A stretch of 5,415 nucleotides of DNA from an uncultured Bacilli bacterium (GTDB lineage Bacteria > Bacillota_I > Bacilli_A > RF39 > UBA660): positions 1-5,415 of the forward strand of contig CANQFX010000067.1 of NCBI GenBank assembly GCA_947600015.1, written 5' to 3'. The stretch's first letter is position 1. Every line of letters begins with the position of its first letter. Under the pieces are notes generated by a model. It was not told the DNA's origin. It worked only from the letters and a program-made list of their open reading frames with translations, and searched no databases. The position numbers and the translations under genes were made by a program. Below, one piece after another: positions 1-5,415 of this stretch.

Positions 1-1
1 T

Positions 2-1327
2 GCCTTTTTACTAAAAGGAATTACGATTGAAGTTATTGATGAAGAAGATGAACGGAGTAGTAAATTTCATTATGATAGAGGAATTGAAGAGTTTGTCGAG
101 GACTTAAATAAGGGAAAAAATGCGCTTCATAAAGTGCTTTCTATTACAGGGGAGAAAGAAAAAATAGAAGTTGATATTGCGATGCAATATACGGATTCTT
201 ATAATGAAAATATTGTTAGTTTTGTTAATAATGTAAAAACGATTGATGGTGGTTCTCATGAGGTAGGATTTAAAACTGCTTTAACTCGTGTATTTAATGA
301 CTATGCCAAAAGTAATGGATTTATTAAAGCAAAAGATAAACCATTAGAAGGAAGCGATGTAAGAGAAGGGTTAACGGCTGTCATTAGTCTTAAAATACCA
401 GAAGGAATTTTACAATTTGAAGGACAAACCAAAGGGAAACTTGGAACGCCATCGGCTAGGGTGGTAGTAGAGGCTATTGTGACCGAACAAATTCGCGTTT
501 TTTTGGAAGAAAATAAAACAATCGCAACAGAAATTATTAATAAGAGTATTCGTAGTAAGCTTGCGAAAGAGGCCGCTAGAAAAGCAAGAGAAGAAGTAAG
601 AAAAGGAAATAGTAGAAAAAAAGAGGAACGTTCTTTATCAGGAAAATTGGCGCCTGCGCAAAGTAAAGATAAAATGAAAAAAGAGTTGTTTTTAGTGGAG
701 GGAGATTCTGCTGGAGGTTCTGCCAAGCAAGGAAGAGATCGCAAATATCAGGCAATTTTACCTCTACGCGGAAAAGTATTAAATACGGAGAAAACAAAAG
801 AAGAAGATATTTTAAAAAATGAAGAGATCAATACCATGATTTATACGATAGGTGCAGGCTATGGTTCTAATTTTGATATCAAAGATTGTGAATATTCGAA
901 AGTTATTATCATGAGTGATGCCGATGAAGATGGAGGACATATTCAATGTTTGTTATTGACGTTCTTTTATCGTTATATGAAACCTTTAATCGAAGATGGA
1001 AGATTATTTGTTGCCTTACCACCATTATTTAAAATCGAGAGCGGGAAAAATATTGAGTATGCATATACTGTGGAAGAAATGAAAGCAAAAGCACAAGGGA
1101 AGAAATGTGAAATTCAGCGGTATAAAGGACTTGGTGAAATGAATGCGGATCAACTATGTGAAACAACGATGAAACCAGGAAGCAGAACGCTTATTCGTGT
1201 GAATATTGAAGATGCTCAGTTAGCAGAGAAAAGAATTTCCATTCTTATGGGGGATGATGTTCCTCCTAGAAAAGAGTGGATTGATGAAAATGTTGAATTT
1301 ACATTAGAAGATGACTATGAAATATAA
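2..1327 (+). CDS. parE: DNA topoisomerase IV subunit B (ParE/GrlB), 5'-truncated by the window edge
   Basis: This is the ATPase subunit of topoisomerase IV, which pairs with ParC to decatenate chromosomes and relax supercoils. The reading frame is open from base 2, so the gene starts outside the window and the GTG at 134 is not its start. 441 residues are visible. Gram-positive ParE proteins are about 650 long, so roughly 210 residues, essentially the GHKL ATPase domain, are missing. Counting from the first visible codon, the transducer domain comes first with the ATP-sensing QTK loop at 142-144. The TOPRIM domain follows: EGDSAGG at 233-239, PLRGKVLN soon after, the metal-binding DADEDG at 306-311, and QRYKGLGEMN from 372. 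The spacing and the phrase KNEEINTMIYTIGAG resemble S. aureus GrlB more than GyrB, and parC follows 14 bases after the stop, which supports ParE over GyrB. Oddities are Glu between the second and third metal Asp, GGHI where GAHI is usual, and LCETTM where LWETTM is usual. Confidence 0.96.
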   Translation, partial: AFLLKGITIEVIDEEDERSSKFHYDRGIEEFVEDLNKGKNALHKVLSITGEKEKIEVDIAMQYTDSYNENIVSFVNNVKTIDGGSHEVGFKTALTRVFNDYAKSNGFIKAKDKPLEGSDVREGLTAVISLKIPEGILQFEGQTKGKLGTPSARVVVEAIVTEQIRVFLEENKTIATEIINKSIRSKLAKEAARKAREEVRKGNSRKKEERSLSGKLAPAQSKDKMKKELFLVEGDSAGGSAKQGRDRKYQAILPLRGKVLNTEKTKEEDILKNEEINTMIYTIGAGYGSNFDIKDCEYSKVIIMSDADEDGGHIQCLLLTFFYRYMKPLIEDGRLFVALPPLFKIESGKNIEYAYTVEEMKAKAQGKKCEIQRYKGLGEMNADQLCETTMKPGSRTLIRVNIEDAQLAEKRISILMGDDVPPRKEWIDENVEFTLEDDYEI

Positions 1328-1332
1328 AATAA

Positions 1333-1340
1333 GAAGGTGA
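1333..1340 (+). promoter_or_regulatory. Ribosome binding site of parC
   Basis: GAAGGTGA lies in the short parE-parC gap and matches the anti-Shine-Dalgarno sequence well. Two ATG codons follow back to back at 1342 and 1345. From the AGGTG core, the first is only 2 bases away and the second 5, so the second ATG has the better spacing. A separate ribosome binding site with no room for a promoter fits translation from a shared parE-parC message. Confidence 0.75.
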
Positions 1341-1341
1341 A

Positions 1342-3888
1342 ATGATGCCAAAAAAGAAAACAGAAACAGAAGAAGTTATTGAAAAAATTTTTGACTATAC
1401 CTTAGAAGATATTATGGGTGAGCGTTTTGGAAGCTATTCGAAATATATTATTCAAGATCGTGCGATTCCTGATGCTAGAGATGGTTTAAAACCAGTGCAG
1501 CGAAGAATTTTATATTCTATGCATAAAGAAAAGAATACCTATGATAAAGGATATCGGAAAAGTGCAAAAACAGTGGGGGATGTTATTGGAAATTATCATC
1601 CTCATGGAGATACTTCTATTTATGATGCGATGGTAAGAATGTCACAACCATGGAAAACCCGTTTACCTTATATTGATATGCATGGAAATAATGGTTCTAT
1701 TGATGGAGATAGTCCTGCCGCCTATCGTTATACAGAGGCACGTCTTTCTAAAATCAGTAATGAAATGCTTCGTGATATTGATAAAGATACGGTAGAGTTT
1801 GCTCCAAATTTTGATGATACTACGGTAGAACCTACGGTTTTACCAGCTAGATTTCCAGCCCTTTTAGTTTATGGAGCCCAAGGAATTTCGGCAGGATATG
1901 CTACCAATATTCCTCCTCATAATTTGGGAGAGATAATTGATGCCACTATATATCAGATTGATCATCCAGAATGTAGTCTTGATAAACTAATGAGTTTTGT
2001 GAAAGGACCAGATTTCCCAACAGGAGCGGTTATCGAAGGATTGGAAGGAATAAAGCAGGCTTATGAAACAGGAAGAGGAAAAATTGTTGTACGCAGTAAA
2101 TATACAATCGAAGAGACCAAAGGAAATACATCTATTGTTATTACAGAAATTCCATTTGAAGTAAATAAAGCATTAATGGTTAAAAAGATTGATGAAATTC
2201 GCATTGATAAAAAAGTGGATGGAATCATAGAAGTTCGTGATGAGTCTGCTGCAGATATTAGAATTGTTATCGATTTAAAAAAGAATGCTAATCAAGAATT
2301 AATTATTAATTATCTATTAAAAAATACAGATATGCAAATTAGTTATAATTTTAATATGGTATCGATTGTGAATCGAAGACCAAAATTATTGGGATTAAAA
2401 TCTGCTTTAGCAGCCTTTATTGCCCATCAAAAAGAGGTTGTTAAAAGAAGAACAGAATTTGATTTACGTCATGCCAAAGCTAGATATCATATTGTAGAAG
2501 GATTAATTAAGTGTATTTCTATTTTAGATGAAGTAATCAAAGTAATTCGTGCTTCTAAAAATAAGACCAATGCCAAAGAAAATTTGATAAAAGAGTTTGC
2601 ATTTAGCGAAGCACAAGCAGAGGCAATTGTGACATTGCAACTATATCGTTTAACGAATACTGATGTTGTTGCCTTACAAAATGAACAAGCATCCCTAGAA
2701 AAAATTATTCAAGGATTAACCGCAATTTTAGGCAGTGAAGATGTTTTAAAATCAGTAATGAAAAAAGATTTGAAAGATGTCAAAAATAATTATCCAACGG
2801 AACGTTTAACAGAAATTAGAGAAGAGATTACAGAGATTAAGATCGATACTTCTTTAATGATTCCAAAAGAAGATGTTGTCGTGATGGTGACGAAAGATGG
2901 ATATTTAAAGAGAACTTCTTTCCGTAGTTTTAGTGCCTCTAGTATGGAAGATGTTGTCATGAAAGAAAATGATTATATTTTAGGACTTTATGAGATGAAT
3001 ACGACAGATGTAATTTTACTATTTACAACAGCAGGAAATTATCTTCATATTCCCGTATATATGATACCAGATTTAAAATGGAAAGAGATGCCAAAACATG
3101 TAAGTAATGTCATCGAGATTTCTTCTGAAGAGGGGATTGTTGCGGTCATTCCTGCCTATGATTTTGAGACAGATAAGAATGTAATTATTGCGACGAAGAA
3201 TGGTATGGTAAAACGTTCTAAATTGAAAGACTTTAAATTACAAAGGTATTCTAAGCCAACTAGTTGTATGAAATTAAAAGAAGACGATCAAGTAATTGAT
3301 GCGATGTTGGAAGAAGAAAAATATCTTTTCCTAACAACCGATAGTGGCTATGCCTTAAGTTTTTTAAGTGAAGAGATACCAGTGGTTGGAGTAAAAGCAG
3401 CAGGCGTTAAGGGAATGAAGTTAAAAGATGATCATGTTGTGTCTGTTCAGAATTTTGATTATGAGAAAAAAGAGTATGTATCTATTATTACAGATAAAGC
3501 AACAGCAAAGCGTGTACGCTTAACGGAATTTGAATTATCTTCGAGAACGCGTAGGGGATTGTTGGCTATTCGCGAGGTAAAAACAAATCCATATCAAATA
3601 TTAAAAGCATTTATCGTCGATGCAAAATGTCATATTGGTATTAAAAATGGGGAAATCAAGATATTGAAAACGACGGAATTGCCAATTGCTGATCGCTATT
3701 CTACAGGAAGTCAAGTAAGTAAAAAAAGATTGACCGATGCATTTATTGAAGCAGTGTTAAAGAAGAAAGAAAGTAATGTAGAGAAAGAAACGGTAATCGA
3801 AGAATCTAATACGATTTCTAAAAAAGAGCAAGTTTCTTTAAAAGAAATTGATGATAGGTTAATGACGATTGATGATTTTTTGAATTAA
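1342..3888 (+). CDS. parC: DNA topoisomerase IV subunit A (ParC/GrlA)
   Basis: This is the DNA-cleaving subunit of topoisomerase IV and partner of ParE in an A2B2 enzyme. Residues are counted from the ATG at 1342; the ATG at 1345 is equally possible and better spaced from the ribosome binding site. The winged-helix cleavage core carries QDRAIPDARDGLKPVQRR at 38-55, HPHGD at 86-90, and the catalytic tyrosine Tyr130 in AAYRYTEARL. The tower and coiled-coil region runs to about 500; its YNFNMV (335-340) and LQLYRLTNTD (432-441) segments are very like S. aureus GrlA. From about 510 the C-terminal domain shows six blade-like repeats (around 516, 561, 616, 664, 716 and 765), as in Gram-positive ParC. 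There is only a degenerate GyrA box, SRTRRGL at 734-740, which argues for ParC over GyrA. The quinolone-determining positions matching S. aureus GrlA Ser80 and Glu84 are Thr91 and Asp95. At 848 residues it is about 40 longer than GrlA, because of a charged C-terminal tail. Confidence 0.97.
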   Translation: MMPKKKTETEEVIEKIFDYTLEDIMGERFGSYSKYIIQDRAIPDARDGLKPVQRRILYSMHKEKNTYDKGYRKSAKTVGDVIGNYHPHGDTSIYDAMVRMSQPWKTRLPYIDMHGNNGSIDGDSPAAYRYTEARLSKISNEMLRDIDKDTVEFAPNFDDTTVEPTVLPARFPALLVYGAQGISAGYATNIPPHNLGEIIDATIYQIDHPECSLDKLMSFVKGPDFPTGAVIEGLEGIKQAYETGRGKIVVRSKYTIEETKGNTSIVITEIPFEVNKALMVKKIDEIRIDKKVDGIIEVRDESAADIRIVIDLKKNANQELIINYLLKNTDMQISYNFNMVSIVNRRPKLLGLKSALAAFIAHQKEVVKRRTEFDLRHAKARYHIVEGLIKCISILDEVIKVIRASKNKTNAKENLIKEFAFSEAQAEAIVTLQLYRLTNTDVVALQNEQASLEKIIQGLTAILGSEDVLKSVMKKDLKDVKNNYPTERLTEIREEITEIKIDTSLMIPKEDVVVMVTKDGYLKRTSFRSFSASSMEDVVMKENDYILGLYEMNTTDVILLFTTAGNYLHIPVYMIPDLKWKEMPKHVSNVIEISSEEGIVAVIPAYDFETDKNVIIATKNGMVKRSKLKDFKLQRYSKPTSCMKLKEDDQVIDAMLEEEKYLFLTTDSGYALSFLSEEIPVVGVKAAGVKGMKLKDDHVVSVQNFDYEKKEYVSIITDKATAKRVRLTEFELSSRTRRGLLAIREVKTNPYQILKAFIVDAKCHIGIKNGEIKILKTTELPIADRYSTGSQVSKKRLTDAFIEAVLKKKESNVEKETVIEESNTISKKEQVSLKEIDDRLMTIDDFLN

Positions 3889-3910
3889 AAGAGTAAATGA
3901 AAAAATTATA

Positions 3911-3949
3911 AAGACTTCTACTCAAATGAGTTGGAGTTTTTATTTTTTT
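3911..3949 (+). terminator. Rho-independent terminator after parEC
   Basis: Arms 3911-3923 and 3928-3940 enclose a 4-base AAAT loop. Twelve of thirteen positions pair: ten Watson-Crick, two G-U, and one T-T mismatch at 3919/3932. The 3' arm runs into a T-rich tract from 3937 to 3949. It sits 22 bases after the parC stop and probably ends the parE-parC message. The stem is not GC-rich, as expected in an AT-rich genome. Confidence 0.85.
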
Positions 3950-4015
3950 CGGATGATACTTTAAAGAAAAGAAGAATGATTAAAAATTTGTTTGTTATTT
4001 ATCTATCTTCTTTCC

Positions 4016-4043
4016 TTGTCAGTTTTCCGTTTATCAGTATAAA
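4016..4043 (+). promoter_or_regulatory. Candidate SigA-type promoter for sigK
   Basis: TTGTCA (4016-4021) matches the -35 consensus at 5 of 6 bases. After a 16-base spacer, TATAAA (4038-4043) matches the -10 consensus at 5 of 6. Transcription would begin near 4050, giving a leader of about 64 bases before the sigK ATG. In such AT-rich DNA a good -10 arises easily, so the -35 match carries most of the weight. Confidence 0.45.
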
Positions 4044-4068
4044 ATATTAGATAAAATAATAAATAAAA

Positions 4069-4096
4069 AATAAATCGATTTTTTTCGACATATAAT
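4069..4096 (+). promoter_or_regulatory. Candidate sporulation (SigE/SigK-type) promoter of sigK
   Basis: CATATAAT at 4089-4096 differs by one base from the SigE -10 consensus CATACAAT and begins with the CATA shared by SigK promoters. An ATA-containing element (AATAAAT, 4069-4075) lies 13 bases upstream, the distance expected for a SigE -35, although beyond its ATA core the match is poor. In B. subtilis sigK is transcribed by SigE and later by SigK, so this is the expected promoter type. The start would fall near 4103, leaving a leader of only about 11 bases. Read as a SigA -10 (TATAAT 4091-4096), it has no convincing -35. Confidence 0.35.
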
Positions 4097-4101
4097 CTTC
4101 T

Positions 4102-4109
4102 AGGGAGGA
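4102..4109 (+). promoter_or_regulatory. Strong ribosome binding site of sigK
   Basis: AGGGAGGA contains a perfect GGAGG core (4104-4108), 5 bases before the ATG at 4114. This fixes the sigK start and shows that the unusual hydrophobic N-terminus belongs to the translated protein. Confidence 0.85.
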
Positions 4110-4113
4110 TTAT

Positions 4114-4812
4114 ATGTTTTTTAATTTATTGGAAATCATAAAACATTTTTTTTGTTTTACTGGTTCTTATTCGAATGAGGTCTTTAAAGATCCTCTAACA
4201 GCAGAAGAGGAACAAGAATGTATTGAAAAAAAAGAACAAGGTGATATTGATGCGAGAAATAAATTGATTGAGCATAATTTGCGATTAGTTGCACATATTA
4301 TAAAAAAGTTTGATAATAAATATGTAGACTCTGATGATTTAATTAGTATTGGAACGATTGGACTCATTAAAGGAGTAGATACATTTTCTAGTAATAAAGG
4401 CGTAAAAATTACAACGTATTGTGCTAGATGTATCGAAAACGAAATTTTAATGTATTTTAGAAGCAATAACAAATATAATAAAGATATTTCTATTAATGAG
4501 GCAGTAGGTTATGATAAAGATGGAAATGAGATTGCAATTATGGATGTCCTAAAAGCCCCTAAACCAGATTTTATTGAAGATATTGATAAAAAGGATAATA
4601 TTGAGTTATTACGAAAATATATTCAAATTCTAACACCTCGAGAAAAAGAAATTATTATTCAAAGATATGGACTAAACAATCAAGCAGAACAAACACAAAA
4701 AGTAATTTCTCGTAAAATGGGAATTTCTCGGAGTTATGTTTCCAGAATTGAAAAAAGGGCATTAACTAAAATACTAAGAGAGTTTATGAAAGATAACAAA
4801 TATGAAAAATAA
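4114..4812 (+). CDS. sigK: RNA polymerase sporulation sigma factor SigK-like, with pro-sequence
   Basis: This is a sigma-70 family factor of 232 residues, close in length to B. subtilis pro-SigK. In Bacillus, SigK directs late mother-cell genes for spore coat and cortex. Region 2 includes IEHNLRLVAHI (52-62), DDLISIGTIGLIKG (74-87) and ARCIENEILM (104-113). Region 4 covers about 165-228, with a helix-turn-helix at about 194-214 containing the SigK-type phrase GISRSYVSRIEKRAL. The phrases IEHNLRLVAHI and SRSYVSRIEKRAL fit SigK better than SigE as I remember both. Residues 1-18 are hydrophobic and aromatic (MFFNLLEIIKHFFCFTGS) and precede YSNEVFKDPLT, which aligns with the B. subtilis pro-SigK cleavage region, where SpoIVFB cuts between Ser and Tyr. 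Cleavage at Ser18-Tyr19 is therefore inferred. The gene is continuous, with no skin-like element. It follows the parEC terminator and appears to have its own promoters. Confidence is high for the family and good for the SigK assignment. Confidence 0.92.
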   Translation: MFFNLLEIIKHFFCFTGSYSNEVFKDPLTAEEEQECIEKKEQGDIDARNKLIEHNLRLVAHIIKKFDNKYVDSDDLISIGTIGLIKGVDTFSSNKGVKITTYCARCIENEILMYFRSNNKYNKDISINEAVGYDKDGNEIAIMDVLKAPKPDFIEDIDKKDNIELLRKYIQILTPREKEIIIQRYGLNNQAEQTQKVISRKMGISRSYVSRIEKRALTKILREFMKDNKYEK

Positions 4813-4825
4813 GTGAAATTCAGAA

Positions 4826-4854
4826 TAGACAAAGAAACAAAAATTCGATATAAT
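4826..4854 (+). promoter_or_regulatory. Strong SigA-type promoter for the downstream envelope gene
   Basis: TAGACA (4826-4831, 5 of 6 matches to TTGACA) is followed after exactly 17 bases by a perfect TATAAT (4849-4854). This is the best promoter in the window. It begins 13 bases after the sigK stop, and no hairpin terminator is seen between. Transcription should start near 4861, only about 16 bases before the ATG at 4877 and at or beside an in-frame GTG at 4862. Confidence 0.75.
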
Positions 4855-4876
4855 AAGACTAGTGAGTGTGGTAGGA

Positions 4877-5415
4877 ATGGGAGAAACAAAAAAAATTGTT
4901 CGTCGCAGAAGCCAAAATAGACGAAAAAAGAAAATTAAAATTATATTAGGAATTTTCTTATTAGGAGTTGCCATTTTTGTCTTACAGTTTTTATTGTTAC
5001 CACAAATTCATTTAAAAGGAAAAAATACGGTTACTCTAAATTATAAGGAAAAATATCTCGAAAAAGGATATAAGGCTTCTTTTTTAGGAAATGATGTGAC
5101 TAAGAAGGTAAAAGTAGCAGGAAAAGTAAATTCTAAAAAATTAGGAACATATCAAATTGTCTATCAAATTAAAAGAGGAATTTTTAAGCGAAAAGCGACT
5201 CGTACTGTAATTGTAAAAGATATTAGTGCTCCTTCGATTCAATTGTCAAAGGAAAAAGTAGTTTATGTTTGTCCTGGAAAAGAAGTAGAAGCAGAAGAAT
5301 ATCAGGCAAAGGATAATTATGATGGTGATATTACTAAAAAAGTGAAAGTGACCAAAGAAAAAGAGAAGATTACTTATTCTGTTGTGGATAAGGCAGGAAA
5401 AAAAAAGAAAAGGAT
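4877..5415 (+). CDS. Membrane-anchored protein with Ig-like (DUF5011/Cry22-type) repeats, 3'-truncated
   Basis: 179 residues are visible and the frame is open to the window edge. A very basic cytoplasmic stretch (about 1-21, VRRRSQNRRKKKIK) precedes one hydrophobic segment (about 22-42, ILGIFLLGVAIFVLQFLLL). This looks like an uncleaved signal anchor with the rest outside the cell. Two tandem Ig-like repeats follow: about 45-114 (LKGKNTVTLNYKEKYLEKGY, then KLGTYQIVYQI) and 117 onward (YVCPGKEVEAEEY, DNYDGDITKKV, ITYSVVDKAGK). NDVTKKVKV and GDITKKVKV mark equivalent points in the repeats. Such repeats often sit between a membrane anchor and a cell-wall-acting catalytic domain such as a polysaccharide deacetylase or peptidase; that domain would lie beyond the window, so no function is assigned. 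The start is uncertain: ATG 4877 has a Shine-Dalgarno-like GGTAGGA directly against it, while in-frame GTGs at 4862 and 4868 have none. An in-frame TAG at 4826 limits any extension. Confidence 0.85.
   Translation, partial: MGETKKIVRRRSQNRRKKKIKIILGIFLLGVAIFVLQFLLLPQIHLKGKNTVTLNYKEKYLEKGYKASFLGNDVTKKVKVAGKVNSKKLGTYQIVYQIKRGIFKRKATRTVIVKDISAPSIQLSKEKVVYVCPGKEVEAEEYQAKDNYDGDITKKVKVTKEKEKITYSVVDKAGKKKKR

Larger units (their letters stand above)
3950..4113. other. AT-rich intergenic spacer upstream of sigK
   Basis: This gene-free stretch between the parEC terminator and the sigK start is dominated by A and T runs. It holds two candidate rightward promoters, listed separately, a 10-base perfect palindrome AAATCGATTT at 4072-4081, and the sigK ribosome binding site. 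A 24-codon hydrophobic reading frame (3976-4050) is also open here but is not supported as a gene. I see no tRNA, riboswitch fold or minus-strand gene. Confidence 0.7.

Noticed and set aside
134..136. GTG as the start of parE
   Set aside because: The frame is open and ParE-like from base 2 (AFLLKGITIEVIDE precedes it), so this GTG is an internal Val codon of a truncated gene.
301..744. Minus-strand open frame of 147 codons opposite parE
   Set aside because: It lies antisense to the conserved ParE transducer and TOPRIM region, has no recognisable domain, and its composition (Leu/Ser/Phe-rich) is what the complement of a Lys/Glu-rich gene produces.
576..797. Minus-strand open frame of 73 codons rich in Phe and Leu
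   Set aside because: It is antisense to the Lys/Arg-rich segment and TOPRIM start of parE; the apparent membrane helix comes from complementing AAA/AAG/GAA codons.
1342..3888. Gyrase (GyrB/GyrA) instead of topoisomerase IV
   Set aside because: The second protein lacks a canonical QRRGGKG GyrA box, both proteins resemble S. aureus GrlB/GrlA phrase by phrase, and neither a recF-like nor another dnaA-region gene is seen beside them.
4167..4472. Minus-strand open frame of 101 codons opposite sigK
   Set aside because: It overlaps the conserved sigma region 2 coding sequence and shows no family resemblance or convincing ribosome binding site.
4114..4812. SigE instead of SigK
   Set aside because: SigE has a longer charged pro-sequence and different region 4 wording (ISQSYISRLEKR); this protein has IEHNLRLVAHI and ISRSYVSRIEKRAL, typical of SigK.
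4774..4974. Minus-strand open frame of 66 codons over the sigK end and next gene start
   Set aside because: It spans a well-supported + strand promoter and the start of the Ig-repeat gene; its hydrophobicity mirrors the Lys/Arg-rich codons on the + strand.
5398..5415. A-rich homopolymer at the right edge as a frameshift or slippage site
   Set aside because: The Lys-rich frame reads through it without interruption and the window ends too soon to judge; A-runs are common throughout this AT-rich gene.

Overview
The window is AT-rich (about one third G+C by eye) and every supported gene is on the + strand. A topoisomerase IV pair of Gram-positive (GrlB/GrlA) type, a sporulation sigma factor of the SigK family and a membrane-anchored protein with Cry22/DUF5011-type Ig-like repeats together point to a low-GC, endospore-forming or formerly spore-forming Bacillota. 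The class cannot be fixed from the sequence alone; an Erysipelotrichia/Bacilli-type gut lineage is my guess.

Layout: (1) 2-1327, the C-terminal two thirds of parE, cut by the left edge. (2) 1342-3888, complete parC, 14 bases behind parE with its own ribosome binding site, so the two subunits of topoisomerase IV form an operon. (3) 3911-3949, a rho-independent terminator that closes the operon. (4) 3950-4113, a gene-free, very AT-rich spacer with a candidate housekeeping promoter, a candidate sporulation-type promoter and a strong Shine-Dalgarno sequence, all facing right. (5) 4114-4812, an intact, uninterrupted sigK-like gene encoding an N-terminal hydrophobic pro-sequence. (6) 4826-4854, a near-consensus SigA promoter very close to the next gene. 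(7) 4877 to the right edge, the start of a gene for a single-pass, very basic membrane protein with at least two Ig-like repeats; its C-terminal, possibly catalytic, part lies outside the window.

ParE and ParC form the A2B2 enzyme that decatenates daughter chromosomes. SigK is the late mother-cell sigma factor in Bacillus. The third gene is probably a cell-envelope protein. The terminator and separate promoters suggest three transcription units rather than one pathway, although sigK has no visible terminator of its own and could read into the third gene.

I see no evidence for an undescribed multi-gene system, mobile element, CRISPR array, tRNA or rRNA. The points most worth a second look are the sigK pro-sequence and its context beside parEC, the very short leaders implied by two promoters, the extended ParC C-terminus, and unusual residues near the ParE metal site.
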